This document shows positions 1 through 11,435 of a DNA stretch of 64,000 nt, piece by piece (within the stretch, counting starts at the first letter, position 1; every line of letters begins with the position of its first letter). A program made the position numbers and the translations under genes. The notes beneath the pieces are model-generated. The model worked only from the letters and a program-made list of their open reading frames with translations, was not told the origin of the DNA and searched no databases. This DNA is from Cladorhizidae sp. MBARI D1340-BT2 (Eukaryota > Porifera > Demospongiae > Poecilosclerida > Cladorhizidae), in contig JAQNBH010000004.1 of NCBI GenBank assembly GCA_028752905.1, forward strand, positions 50,136,771-50,200,770. Reading direction: 5' to 3'.

Positions 1-264
1 GTGGTCATTGTTGCAGTGGCTCATTACTGGTAGGCCTATTAGTCTAGTAATTAATGAGTCAGTGTTGCAGTGGCTCACTACTGGTGGGCCTATTAGTCTA
101 GTAATTAGTGGGTCAATGTTGCAGTGGCTCACTACTGGTGGGCCTATTAGTCTAGTAATTAGTGGATCAGTGTTGCAGTGGATCACTACTGGTGGGCCTA
201 TTAGTCAAGTAATTAGTGGTCAGTGTTGCAGTGGCTCACTACTGGTGGGCCTATTAGTCTAATA
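1..264. repeat. 54-bp minisatellite, about 5 copies
   Basis: The segment TTGCAGTGGCTCACTACTGG recurs every 54 bp (starts near 11, 65, 119, 173 and 226). The left edge is cut by the window. The unit has few stop codons, so a spurious 84-codon reading frame exists; it has no codon-level conservation and is not called as a gene. Confidence 0.9.
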
Positions 265-2413
265 TGCACATGGGAAAGGTGATTAGATGATATTGATATT
301 TAAGTCATCTATAGGACAGTGTATATGCACATGGAAAGGTGATTAGATGATATTGATATTTAAGTCATCTATAATAAAGTGTATATGCACATGGGATAGG
401 TGATTAGATGATATTGATATTTAAGTCATCTATAGGACAGTGTATATGCACATGGGAAAGGTGATTAGATGATATTGATATTTAAGTCATCTATAGGAAA
501 GTGTATTTGCACATGGGATAGGTGATAAGATGATATTGATATTTAAGTCATCTATAGGAAAGTGTATATATATGCGCATGGGAAAGGTGATTAGATTATA
601 TTGCTATTTAAGTAGTCTATAGGACAGTGTATATGCACATGGAAAGGTGATTAGATGATATTGATATTTAAGTCGTCTATAGGATAGTGTATATTTATGC
701 ACATAGGAAAGGTGATTAGATGATATGGGTCATCTATAGGACAGTGTATATATATGCAAATGGTAAAGGTGATTTAATGATATTGATATTTAAGTTATCT
801 ATAGGACAGTGTATATGCACATGGAAAGGTGATTAGATGATATTGATATTTAAGTCATCTATAGGACAGTGTATATGCACATGAGAAAGGCGATTAGATG
901 ATATTGATATTTAAGTCATCTATACGACAGTGTATATGCATATGGGAAAGGTGATTAGATGATATTGATATTTAAGTCGTCTATAGGACAGTGTATATGC
1001 ACATGGAAAGGTGATTAGATGATATTGATATTTAAGTCATCTATAGGACAGTGTATATATATGCACATGGGAAAGGTGATTAGATGATATTGATATTTAA
1101 GTCATCTATAGGACAGTATATATATATGCACATGGGAAAGGTGATTAGATGATATTGATATTTAAGTCATCTATAGGACAGTGTATATGCACATGGGAAA
1201 GGTCATTAGATGATATTGATATTTAAGTCGTCTATAGGACAGTGTATATGTATGCACATGGGAAAGGTGATTAGATATTTAAGTCATCTATAGGACAGTG
1301 TATATGGACATGGAAAGGTGATTAGATGATATTGATATTTAAGTAGTCTATAGGAAAGTGTATTTGCACATGGGATAGGTGATAAGATGATATTGATATT
1401 TAAGTCATCTATAGGAAAGTGTATATATATGCGCATGGGAAAGGTGATTAGATTATATTGCTATTTAAGTAGTCTATAGGACAGTGTATATGCACATGGA
1501 AAGGTGATTAGATGGTATTGATATTTAAGTCATCTATACGACAGTGTATATGCATATGGGAAAGGTGATTAGATGATATTGATATTTAAGTCGTCTATAG
1601 GACAGTGTATATGCACATGGAAAGGTGATTAGATGATATTGATATTTAAGTTGTCTATAGGACAGTGTATATGTACGTGGGAAAGGTGATTATGTGATAT
1701 TGATATTTAAGTTGTCTATAGGACAGTGTATATGCATATGGGAAAGGTGATTAGATGATATTGATATTTAAGTCGTCTATAGGACAGTGTATATGCACAT
1801 GGAAAGGTGATTAGATGATATTGATATTTAAGTCATCTATAGGACAGTGTATATGCACATGGGAAAGGTGATTAGATGATATTGATATTTAAGTCATCTA
1901 TAGGACGCACATGGGAAAGGTGATTAGATGATAATATTTAAGTCGTCTATAGGACAGTGTATATGCACATGGAAAGGTGATTAGATGATATTGATATTTA
2001 AGTCATCTATAGGACAGTGTATATGCACATGGGAAAGGTGATTAGATGATATTGCTATATAAGTAGTCTATAGGACAGTGTATATGCACATGGAAAGGTG
2101 ATTAGATGATATTGATATTTACGTTGTCTATAGGACAGTGTATATGTACATGGAAAGATGATTAGATGATATTGATATTTAAGTTATCTATAGGACAGTG
2201 TATATGCACATGGAAAGGTGATTAGATGATATTGATATTTAAGTCATCTATAGGACAGTGTATATGCACATGAGAAAGGCGATTAGATGATATTGATATT
2301 TAAGTCATCTATACGACAGTGTATATGCATATGGGAAAGGTGATTAGATGATATTGATATTTAAGTCGTCTATAGGACAGTGTATATGCACATGGAAAAG
2401 TGATTAGATGATA
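265..2413. repeat. About 60-bp minisatellite, roughly 36 copies
   Basis: A unit containing GTATATGCACATGGGAAAGG, GATGATATTGATATTTAAG and CATCTATAGGACAGT repeats at 60 bp, with small indels such as doubled TATA and lost ATTGAT. Blocks of several units recur as groups: the run near 500-600 is repeated near 1,350-1,450, indicating expansion by multi-unit duplication. No coding content is visible. Confidence 0.93.
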
Positions 2414-3109
2414 TATAATGTGAGTAACTGAATATGAATAAACCAACTTTAGTCTTTGATTATCAATGGTACATGGACTATCAAAAGTTTTCAGTGATGA
2501 CGAAGATGCTGATCCCACTTCAGCTGAATTTACCTTCCTTCAAAAAAAAAAGAGCGAAGCACAGACTCAACACGCATTTTCTATGATTAGCCAAAGCAGG
2601 AAGATGTGGAGATAGTAGCAGTGGATGGTTGCATGTATGGCCTGTTCAGCCAGTAGTGGAAACAGTTAGTCGAGGGAATGCACTGCTGAAGTTTGAGTGT
2701 GAAGCAAAAGTGATAAACATTTTCAATTAAGAAAATGCAATAAAACCAACTGTAAACCATTATTGTACTATTTACTGTACTATTGGAACAAATTTTAATG
2801 AAAAAAGATTCAATTGATTAAATATTGAAGTAATTACATTTGATTTTAACTTTAAAGTTATTTTTAAAGGAGTGGGTTTGTTTTTACCTCGAACTTGTAA
2901 AAAAAAGCCACCATATTTTAATCATTATAGGACATAGGATATTTCATTTATGATAGTCATCATTTGATAGTAAAGTACTAGAGGATGGCACATGTGTTTT
3001 TAGTCAATCCTTTACTCTGGATCTTAAAAGGTAAAGTTAAAGGGAAACGGCTTTTTTTTATTACCCCAATTGACCAATTGACTATACCATAAGATTTTAA
3101 GAATCAAGA
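2414..3109. other. Unassigned spacer
   Basis: This is unique-looking AT-rich DNA between two arrays. Several short A runs are present, but there is no reading frame with a recognisable domain and no clear transposon ends. Confidence 0.5.
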
Positions 3110-6100
3110 ATGGAGGACATACTTGCCTTAATCCCATTCATCTCTAACTCTAGCCATTGCCCTATCCCTAGCTTGGCCCTGACCTTCCAAACCCTAACCC
3201 ATCATTGTACAGGCCCTAACCCTAGTCATTGTCCAAGCCCTAACCCTAACCCTAGCTATTGCCCTAGCCCTAGCCAATCCCTTGCCCCTGATCCTCCCAA
3301 TCCTAATCTTAGTCATTGTCCAAGCCCTAACCCTAGTCATTGTCCAAGCCCTAACCCTAGTCATTGTCCAAGCCCTAAGCTTAATCATTGTCCAAGCCCT
3401 AACCTTAGTCATTGTCCAAGCCCTAACCTTAGTCATTGTCCAAGCCCTAACCCTAGTCATTGTCCAAGCCCTAACCCTAGTCATTGTCCAAGCCCTAACC
3501 CTAGTCATTGTCCAAGCCCTAACCCTAACCCTAGCTATTGCCCTAGCCCTAGCCAATCCCTTGCCCCTGATCCTCCCAATCCTAACCTTAGTCATTGTCC
3601 AAGCCCTAACCTTAGTCATTGTCCAAGCCCTAACCCTAGTCATTGTCCAAGCCCTAACCTTAGTCATTGTCCAAGCCCTAACCTTAGTCATTGTCCAAGC
3701 CCTAACCTTAGTCATTGTCCAAGCCCTAACCCTAGTCATTGTCCAAGCCCTAACCCTAGTCATTGTCCAAGCCCTAACCCTAGTCATTCTCCAAGCCCTA
3801 ACCTTAGTCATTGTCCAAGCCCTAACCCTAGTCATTGTCCAAGCCCTAACCCTAGTCATGGTCCAAGCCCTAACCCTAGTCATTGTCCAAGCCCTAACCC
3901 TAGTCATAATCCAAGCCCTAACACTAACCCTAGTCATTGTCCAAGCCCTAACCTTAGTCATTGTCCAAGCCCTAACCTTAGTCATTGTCCAAGCCCTAAC
4001 CCTAGTCATTGTTCAAGCCCTAACCTTAGTCATTGTCCAAGCCCTAACCTTAGTCATTGTCCAAGCCCTAACCTTAGTCATTGTCCAAGCCCTAACCCTA
4101 GTCATTGTCCAAGCCCTAACCCTAGTCATTGTCCAAGCCCTAACCCTAGTCATTCTCCAAGCCCTAACCTTAGTCATTGTCCAAGCCCTAACCCTAGTCA
4201 TGGTCCAAGCCCTAACCCTAGTCATTGTCCAAGCCCTAACCCTAGTCATAATCCAAGCCCTAACACTAACCCTAGTCATTGTCCAAGCCCTAACCTTAGT
4301 CATTGTCCAAGCCCTAACCTTAGTCATTGTCCAAGCCCTAACCCTAGTCATTGTCCAAGCCCTAACCTTAGTCATTGTCCAAGCCCTAACCCTAGTCATT
4401 GTCCAAGCCCTAACCCTAGTCATTGTCCAAGCCCTAACCCTAGTCATTCTCCAAGCCCTAACCTTAGTCATTGTCCAAGCCCTAACCCTAGTCATTGTCC
4501 AAGCCCTAACCCTAGTCATTGTCCAAGCCCTAACCCTAGTCATTGTCCAAGCCCTAACCCTAGTCATTGTCCAAGCCCTAACCATAGTCATAATCCAAGC
4601 CCTAACACTAACCCTAGTCATTGTCCAAGCCCTAACCTTAGTCATTGTCCAAGCCCTAACCATAGTCATTGTCCAAGCCCTAACCTTAGTCATTGTCCAA
4701 GCCCTAACACTAGTCATTGTCCAAGCCCTAACCCTAGTCATGGTCCAAGCCCTAACCCTAGTCATGGTCCAAGCCCTAACCCTAGTCATTGTCCAAGCCC
4801 TAACCCTAGTCATGGTCCAAGCCCTAACGCTAGTCATTGTCCAAGCCCTAACCCTAGTCATGGTCCAAGCCCTAACCCTAGTCATTTTCCAAGCCCTAAC
4901 CCTAGTCATTGTCCAAGCCATAACCCTAGTCATAGTCCAAGCCCTAACCCTAGTCATTGTCCAAGCCCTAACCCTAGTCATGGTCCAAGCCCTAACCCTA
5001 GTCATGGTCCAAGCCCTAACCCTAGTCATTGTCCAAGCCCTAACCCTAGTCATGGTCCAAGCCCTAACCCTAGTCATTGTCCAAGCCCTAACCCTAGTCA
5101 TGGTCCAAGCCCTAACCCTAGTCATTGCCAAGCCCTAACCCTAGTCATTGTCCAAGCCCTAACCCTAGTCATTGTCCAAGCCCTAACCCTAGTCATTGTC
5201 CAAGCCCTAACCCTAGTCATGGTCCAAGCCCTAACCCTAGTCATTGTCCAAGCCCTAACCCTAGTCATGGTCCAAGCCCTAACCCTAGTCATTGTCCAAG
5301 CCCTAACCCTAGTCATGGTCCAAGCCCTAACCCTAGTCATTGTCCAAGCCCTAACCCTAGTCATTGTCCAAGCCCTAACCCTAGTCATGGTCCAAGCCTT
5401 AACCCTAGTCATTGTCCAAGCCCTAACCCTAGTCATGGTCCAAGCCCTAACCCTAGTCATTGTCCAAGCCCTAACCCTAGTCATGGTCCAAGTCCTAACC
5501 CTAGTCATTGTCCAAGCCATAACCCTAGTCATTGTCCAAGCCCTAACCCTAGTCATTGTCCAAGCCCTAACCCTAGTCATTGTCCAAGCCCTAACCCTAG
5601 TCATTGTCCAAGCCCTAACCCTAGTCATGGTCCAAGCCCTAACCCTAGTCATTGTCCAAGCCCTAACCCTAGTCATGGTCCAAGCCCTAACCCTAGTCAT
5701 TGTCCAAGCCCTAACCCTAGTCATGGTCCAAGCCCTAACCCTAGTCATTGTCCAAGCCATAACCCTAGTCATTGTCCAAGCCCTAACCCTAGTCATTGTC
5801 CAAGCCCTAACCCTAGTCATTGTCCAGGCCCTAACCCTAGTCATTGTCCAAGCCCTAACCCTAGTCATTGTCCAAGCCCTAACCCTAGTCATTGTCCAAG
5901 CCCTAACCCTAGTCATGGTCCAAGCCCTAACCCTAGTCATTGTCCAAGCCCTAACCCTAGTCATGGTCCAAGCCCTAACCCTAGTCATTGTCCAAGCCCT
6001 AACCCTAGTCATGGTCCAAGCCCTAACCCTAGTCATTGTCCAAGCCCTAACCCTAGTCATTGTCCAAGCCCTAACCCTAGTCATGGTCCAAGCCCTAACC

Positions 6101-7196
6101 CTAGTCATTGTCCAAGCCCTAACCCTAGTCATGGTCCAAGCCCTAACCCTAGTCATTGTCCAAGCCCTAACCCTAGTCATGGTCCAAGTCCTAACCCTAG
6201 TCATTGTCCAAGCCATAACCCTAGTCATTGTCCAAGCCCTAACCCTAGTCATTGTCCAAGCCCTAACCCTAGTCATTGTCCAAGCCCTAACCCTAGTCAT
6301 TGTCCAAGCCCTAACCCTAGTCATGGTCCAAGCCCTAACCCTAGTCATTGTCCAAGCCCTAACCCTAGTCATGGTCCAAGCCCTAACCCTAGTCATTGTC
6401 CAAGCCCTAACCCTAGTCATTGTCCAAGCCCTAACCCTAGTCATTGTCCAAGCCCTAAGCCTAGTCATTGTCCAAGCCCTAACCCTAGTCATGGTCCAAG
6501 CCGTAACCCTAGTCATTGTCCAAGCCCTAACCCTAGTCATTGTCCAAGCCCTAACCCTAGTCATGGTCCAAGCCGTAACCCTAGTCATTGTCCAAGCCCT
6601 AACCCTAGTCATTGTCCAAGCCCTAACCCTAGTCATTGTCCAAGCCCTAACCCTAGTCATGGTCCAAGCCGTAACCCTAGTCATTGTCCAAGCCCTAACC
6701 CTAGTCATTGTCCAAGCCCTAACCCTAGTCATGGTCCAAGCCGTAACCCTAGTCATGGTCCAAGCCCTAACCCTAGTCATTGTCCAAGCCCTAACCCTAG
6801 TCATTGTCCAAGCCCTAACCCTAGTCATGGTCCAAGCCCTAACCCTAGTCATTGTCCAAGCCCTAACCCTAGTCATGGTCCAAGCCCTAACCCTAGTCAT
6901 TGTCCAAGCCCTAACCCTAGTCATTGTCCAAGTCCTAACCCTAGTCATTGTCCAAGCCCTAACCCTAGTCATTGTCCAAGCCCTAACCCTAGTCATGGTC
7001 CAAGCCGTAACCCTAGTCATTGTCCAAGCCCTAACCCTAGTCATTGTCCAAGCCCTAACCCTAGTCATGGTCCAAGCCGTAACCCTAGTCATTGTCCAAG
7101 CCCTAACCCTAGTCATTGTCCAAGCCCTAACCCTAGTCATTGTCCAAGCCCTAACCCTAGTCATTGTCCAAGCCCTAACCCTAGTCATTGTCCATG
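3110..7196. repeat. 24-bp telomere-like satellite array, about 170 units
   Basis: The unit is CCCTAACCCTA followed by GTCATTGTCCAAG (24 bp); its first half is two telomere-type hexamers (CCCTAA). Variants alternate CATTG with CATGG. Higher-order structure is visible: the CATAATCC variant recurs at 3,901, 4,243 and 4,585, exactly 342 bp apart. The AGCCAT variant recurs 240 and 456 bp apart (near 5,520, 5,760, 6,216). The CCGTAACC variant recurs at 72 bp and other multiples of 24 (6,501 to 7,077). Because 24 is divisible by 3, two forward frames and one reverse frame stay open for kilobases; these frames (up to 1,364 codons) are period artefacts, not genes. Confidence 0.95.
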
Positions 7197-7368
7197 TGGA
7201 ATAGACCACTATATATATTCTAATCTTTGTCCTTCACCATTCACTAGCTTCACTATTATACTAACTGCATTTCAAGCTTCAGCTCATTATTGTCAACCAT
7301 TCTTGAGTTACGATACTTTTAGCCGCCCACTTCATTGCATACCTCTCCAGAAATGAATAAGTGGGATA

Positions 7369-7889
7369 CAGTAGACCGTCACTAATCCGAATAGCCTGGG
7401 GATCTGAGTAGTTAGGATTAGTGAAATTTTGGATTAGTGAAATTTATGAATATCATTATATTGAACTCTGTTTTTGCAGTGGGTTGAATACTGGGTAATT
7501 TTGATCCCTTCCCATCCTCATTCTTTTAGCAGATCTCCGGAATCCCATCAGTCATCTTCCTTTTGCATCTTCACAACTCGCTGCCCTTCTTCTTTATGTC
7601 TGAGATAGTTGAGACTCCAACTCCATACTGTTCAGGTAACTTGTAGCTTTTCTTCCCGAGCTGGTCCAGGATCTCGACCTTCTCCTCGATGGTAAGGCTC
7701 TTTTGTGCTCTTTTCTTCTCGTATGACGGGCTCGTGGTAGATTCGAAGCTCAATTAATGGCACACATTTTTTCTCTCCTTTTTCCTTTTTTAAATTTTTT
7801 TTTAATGCTACCTGATGCAGTTCGGATTAGCGAGGTTTCGGATTAACGGGTTTCGGATTAACGGGGTCCGGATTAGCGAGGGTCTACTG
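7369..7889 (-). mobile_element. Tigger/pogo-type non-autonomous DNA transposon, 521 bp
   Basis: Both ends begin CAGTAGACC (CAGTAGACCGTCACTAATCC on the left, CAGTAGACCCTCGCTAATCC on the reverse complement of the right). The element is flanked by a TA duplication at 7,367-7,368 and 7,890-7,891. The subterminal region repeats the motif GGATTA several times. TA target sites and CAG-type ends with CTAATCCGA tracts are typical of the pogo/Tigger branch of Tc1/mariner. The inside keeps only the start of the transposase (7,571-7,753, reverse), so it is an internal-deletion derivative that would depend on an enzyme supplied elsewhere. Confidence 0.88.
7571..7753 (-). pseudogene. Truncated pogo/Tigger transposase, N-terminal HTH
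   Basis: This 60-codon reading frame holds the first DNA-binding helix-turn-helix (Psq/CENP-B N-terminal type) of a pogo-family transposase. Residues about 17-60 show the expected pattern: basic KKRAQKSLTIEEKVEIL, then LPEQYGVGVSTISDIKK ending in the recognition helix. Family transposases are roughly 450-600 residues with a second HTH and a DDE catalytic domain; both are absent here because the element was internally deleted. The protein could at most bind ends without cutting. It lies inside the 521-bp element with matching inverted ends, which supports the assignment. Confidence 0.8.
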
Positions 7890-7959
7890 TAGTCCCAAAA
7901 TGGCAACAACTGTGGTTACCACTTTGGACCTCTGCACACTTCACTGTATGGCCTTAAAA

Positions 7960-8045
7960 TATATATAACTCAAAAGATAGGTCTCTCTGTGTGCTCTCTC
8001 TTGATACTAAAAACTGTTGCATAGGTACAAGCATCCCAAAGGTAC
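7960..8045 (-). repeat. Inverted copy of the 105-112-bp dispersed repeat
   Basis: The reverse complement of this stretch matches the unit tandemly arrayed at 9,782-10,300 (contains AGAGAGACCTATCTTTTGAG and CCTATGCAACAGTTTTTAG). A third isolated copy lies near 11,865-11,965. Confidence 0.75.
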
Positions 8046-8202
8046 AGGCAGTCAAAGTTGGGGCCTCCAAACCACCTGCCCATGCTGCTAATTGTTGAGT
8101 GCAAGGCATTGAAATTAGCACCTGAGGCTCTCCCATACAATAAGTGCTGTCATTATTAGCTCAAACATAAGTAGGTGGTCAAGCACTTGGGCAAGTGTGG
8201 GT

Positions 8203-8229
8203 GGCTGGAACATCAACAATGTTCCAGCC
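8203..8229. repeat. Short perfect hairpin
   Basis: GGCTGGAACAT, a 5-base loop, then its exact reverse complement ATGTTCCAGCC. No element ends or terminator context are recognised, so the role is unknown. Confidence 0.7.
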
Positions 8230-8454
8230 ACTCTACAATATACTGCATATCTACAGTGAAGTGTGTGCAATCTAGGAGCTGGCAAGTCATAACCACATGG
8301 TCATGTTTGTCAGTATATAATAATTTAGGCCCCTCCCTCTTCACAGGAACATAAGCATAATTATAATCTGCTGGCCCCATCTGTAGTGTTTGTGCGGCTC
8401 TACCAGTCCAGTCCCAGTGCTTATAGCTACTCAAGACTTGATGCTGGCAAGTAG

Positions 8455-8589
8455 CTGCTAGCAAGAGGTGAGGGCTGACTCCACTTCACATGGCAACCTG
8501 CAGCTCCAATACATGACCATGTAGGGCCAAACTAAACTGCCCTCAGCAAGCACCCTACACTGGCTGCAGGTGGCACATCAATCACTAGC
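8455..8589. repeat. Dispersed repeat, copy 1, left half
   Basis: This matches 12,665-12,815 closely (shared GGTGAGGGCTGACTCCACTT and ATACATGACCATGTAGGGCC). The second half of the same repeat resumes near 9,244 (GTGTGCAAAGATATGCACTTT) after a hAT-like insertion. The second copy is uninterrupted. Confidence 0.85.
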
Positions 8590-9243
8590 AGTGTTGCCAT
8601 GGTGTTGGATTTTATCAATAAATGCTTGGATTTTTCATCGTTAGAAAATTGTTTGACATATCAGACCATGTGCAGCCTATTTCAAAACCACTCTCTGTGG
8701 TATTAGCTGAGTGTGGTCATTTTGTGGTCACCTGGTCTGTGCAGGAATATTCATGTGGTCACTTTGTCCTGCACAGTCCTGTGCTATTATGTGGTCACCT
8801 CCTAAAGTCATGGCCATCACAGAGGTCAGAGGTGGATAAGTATTGGCATGCAATCAGCCAAATCAAAGACTGCTTGGAAACTGAGTATCGCTACTCCACA
8901 TTGGCAAAACTTGCAAACACTATTCTAGCTATACCCCATGGCAATGCTATTACCAAATGTTTATTCAGCCACACATTGGTCTCAACAAAACGACGCACAG
9001 AAACAGACTAGGAATTTCTACATTAAATTCACTTTTAACAGTGCAATTCAATGTTCCTCAAAAATGCTATGAATTTAAACCGAACACTGAACTATTAAAG
9101 ACATGTGTAAATGCTATGAACACTTTAGTATGTTATTTCTCATGAAATTGTAGCTTGCATTTTGTTTGGATTTTCTGTTGCCACTAAATTTGGATAACAC
9201 AGACGAGTAATTTGGAAATTACCAAAAAAATTATGGCAACACT
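8590..9243 (+). mobile_element. Degenerate hAT-like insertion inside a dispersed repeat
   Basis: The left end reads AGTGTTGCCATGGTGTT. The right end, read in reverse, gives AGTGTTGCCATAATTTT, so short terminal inverted repeats are visible. The uninterrupted repeat copy near 12,815 acts as an empty site and supports an insertion of about 650 bp. A second TGGCAACACT lies 8 bases beyond the right end. I cannot see a clean 8-bp target duplication, so exact borders are uncertain. The interior carries a hAT dimerisation-domain remnant. Confidence 0.68.
8826..9143 (+). pseudogene. hAT transposase C-terminal dimerisation domain remnant
   Basis: The frame first reads DKYWHAISQIKD and LANTILAIPHGNA, the hydrophobic, proline- and histidine-containing block typical of the hAT C-terminal dimerisation domain (often IPHSNA/ IPHGNA followed by FS). 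At about 8,995-9,005 the frame must shift to continue as HRNRLGIST, CYEFKP and ELLK, which match the end of the same domain. The catalytic and zinc-finger parts are missing. The frameshift and truncation make it a non-functional remnant, probably about 110 codons of a protein usually 600-800 long. Confidence 0.65.
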
Positions 9244-9380
9244 ATGAATGTGGCAACACTATGAATGTGTGCAAAGATATGCACTTTCATGGTAGCCCAC
9301 GATTTTCAGGGTGAGTGCACCAATAGCTACTGCCCCATACAACCAGTGAACACACACACACACACACACACCACACAAGA
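9244..9380. repeat. Dispersed repeat, copy 1, right half, with CA tract
   Basis: Matches 12,830-12,970 (CACTTTCATGGTAGCCCACG and CCCCATACAACCAGTGAACA), each copy ending in a CACACA microsatellite. Confidence 0.85.
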
Positions 9381-9781
9381 AGCTCATGATGGAGTATGCA
9401 GCCATTGATTCATGTCTCCTGCCCCACTGCTCAATGTTGCATAAGTCTTGAGATGAGGTCGTCATGATTTATGGGGCCACAGGGAGCTGGTGTGGATGTC
9501 TCCTCAAGCACACAGGGTTACCCTGGAATGTGATATGTAACAATATACATAGTTGTGTTGGGACACCAGTGGAGCCCACACACCCTCTACATATCTCTAC
9601 CACATGCACCCACACACACACACCATCTCCATTAGTGCCTAATTAAAATACTAGCATACTAGAGTAGCTTCCTCAAGTAATGGATACTACATGTATTTCA
9701 ATTATCAAGCGCTTCCAAATTAGGAGCTACATAGCATTCAGGTTTTGATAGCCCAAACTATAACTGGCTGTAACTTTAGCA

Positions 9782-10300
9782 TGGCTATACATATGCAACA
9801 GTTTTTAGTATCAAGAGAGAGCATACAGAGAGACCTATCTTTTGAGCTATATATCAAGTCCATACAGTAAAGTGTGCAGAATCTATGGAGCTATACCTAT
9901 GCAACAGTTTTTAGTATCAGGAGAGAGCACACAGAGAGTCCTATCTTTTGAGCTATATATATTATATCAAGTCCATATGAAGTGTGCAGAATCTATGGAG
10001 CTATACCTATGCAACATTTTTAGTATCACGAGAGAGCACTAAGAGAGACCTATCTTTTGAGCTCTATATCAAGTCCATACAGTGAAGTGTGCAGAATCTA
10101 TGGAGCTATACCTATGCAACATCTTTAATATCAAGAGCACACAGAGAGACCTATCTATATCAAGTCGATACAGTGAAGTATGCAGAATCTATGGAGGCAA
10201 CATTTTTAGTAACAAGAGAGAGAGCACACAGAGAGACCTATCTTTTGAGCTATATATCAAGTCCATACAGTGAAGTGTACAGAATCTATGGAGCTCTAAG
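9782..10300. repeat. 105-112-bp tandem repeat, about 5 copies
   Basis: Units contain CTATACCTATGCAACA, GAGAGAGCACACAGAGAGAC, CTATCTTTTGAGCTATATAT and GTGCAGAATCTATGGAGCT. Start points near 9,787, 9,895, 10,005 and 10,110 show the period. Units differ by small deletions. No gene is evident. Confidence 0.85.
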
Positions 10301-10373
10301 TCCAAATCACAATATTCTAGAACACAAAATGGTATTGGCACCAGATCTGAGTCACCTCATAAACTAAAAGGAT

Positions 10374-10875
10374 GTGGTACTAGCAACTGCACTGGCCCTA
10401 GCCATTACCCTGGCCCTAACACTAGCAACTGCACTGGTCCTAGCCATTGCCCTGGCCCTAACACTAGCAACTGCACTGGCCCTAGCCATTACCCTGGCCC
10501 TAACACTAGCAACTGCACTGGCCCTAGCCATTACCCTGGCCCTAACACTAGCAACTGCACTGGCCCTAGCCATTACCCTGGCCCTAACACTAGCAACTAC
10601 ACTGGCCCTAGCCATTACCCTGGCCCTAACACTAGCAACTGCACTGGACCTAGCCATTACCCTGGCCCTAACACTAGCAACTGCACTGGCCCTAGCCATT
10701 ACCCTGGCCCTAACACTAGCAACTGCACTGGCCCTAGCCATTACCCTGGCCCTAACACTAGCAACTGCACTGGTCCTAGCCATTGCCCTGGCCCTAACAC
10801 TAGCAACTGCACTGGCCCTAGCCATTACCCTGGCCCTAACACTAGCAACTGCACTGGCCCTAACACTAGCACATG
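10374..10875. repeat. 42-bp minisatellite, about 12 copies
   Basis: The unit combines GGCCCTAACACTAGCAACTG with CACTGGCCCTAGCCATTACC. The period of 42 is a multiple of 3 and keeps frames open on both strands, giving alanine/leucine-rich artefact frames. The GGCCCTAACACTAG portion resembles the CCCTAACCCTAG part of the 24-bp satellite, so the two may share an origin. Confidence 0.92.
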
Positions 10876-11094
10876 CTCACGTGTGTAGCACATCTGCACA
10901 TCAACCAGCATCTGAGCTATTCCACATGGAGCACACCATGCTCACGCATGCTCAATGATGCCCCATGCAGGATGTGAGGTAGACATCTTACAAGTGTGTG
11001 CATACCCATACAGGATGTGCTAATTAGGTAATAGTAGTGTAAACCCACCACAAAGGATGCTAACTTCTCTAGCCACATGTTCTATGAGGCTGGC

Positions 11095-11187
11095 CTAGTC
11101 ATTGTCCAAGCCCTAACCCTAGTCATTGTCCAAGCCCTAACCCTAGTCATGGTCAAATCCCTAACCCTAGTCATTGTCCAAGCCCCA
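11095..11187. repeat. 24-bp satellite, 4 copies
   Basis: Four units of the same CCCTAACCCTA/GTCATTGTCCAAG satellite as at 3.1-7.2 kb sit alone in otherwise unrelated sequence. Confidence 0.9.
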
Positions 11188-11435
11188 ATGGCACTACTCT
11201 CATTTGGGGTAAGTATGTGGTCAAGTATGGGCTGGTGGGAAATATATTTAAAAGACAATTTTCCACCCACTACATAAGGCCAGTATGGCCCATTTTCCCT
11301 CAATATTTGACCTTTTTTTTGTGTGTGCTTATATAATTTCTAAACATCTGTACAAATTGTCTTTCAAATTTGGAAACATTAGGAAGCACAAGTCTCAAGT
11401 TATGGTGGATTTTATCCAGGCCTACACTTCATTCA

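Noticed and set aside
3110..7196. CRISPR-like array
   Set aside because: Units are directly adjacent with no unique spacers, and the context is eukaryotic.
3110..7204. Very long open frames (up to 1,364 codons, SPNPSHCP- or LTLVIVQA-type repeats, and RVRAWTMT on the other strand)
   Set aside because: A 24-bp repeat without stops in three frames keeps them open automatically. Frames on both strands are equally open and there is no codon bias or domain.
9350..9372. CA tract as a regulatory element
   Set aside because: Simple dinucleotide repeat shared with the second dispersed repeat copy; no evidence of function.
10364..10958. Alanine/leucine-rich frames on both strands
   Set aside because: The 42-bp period is a multiple of 3, so these are repeat artefacts.
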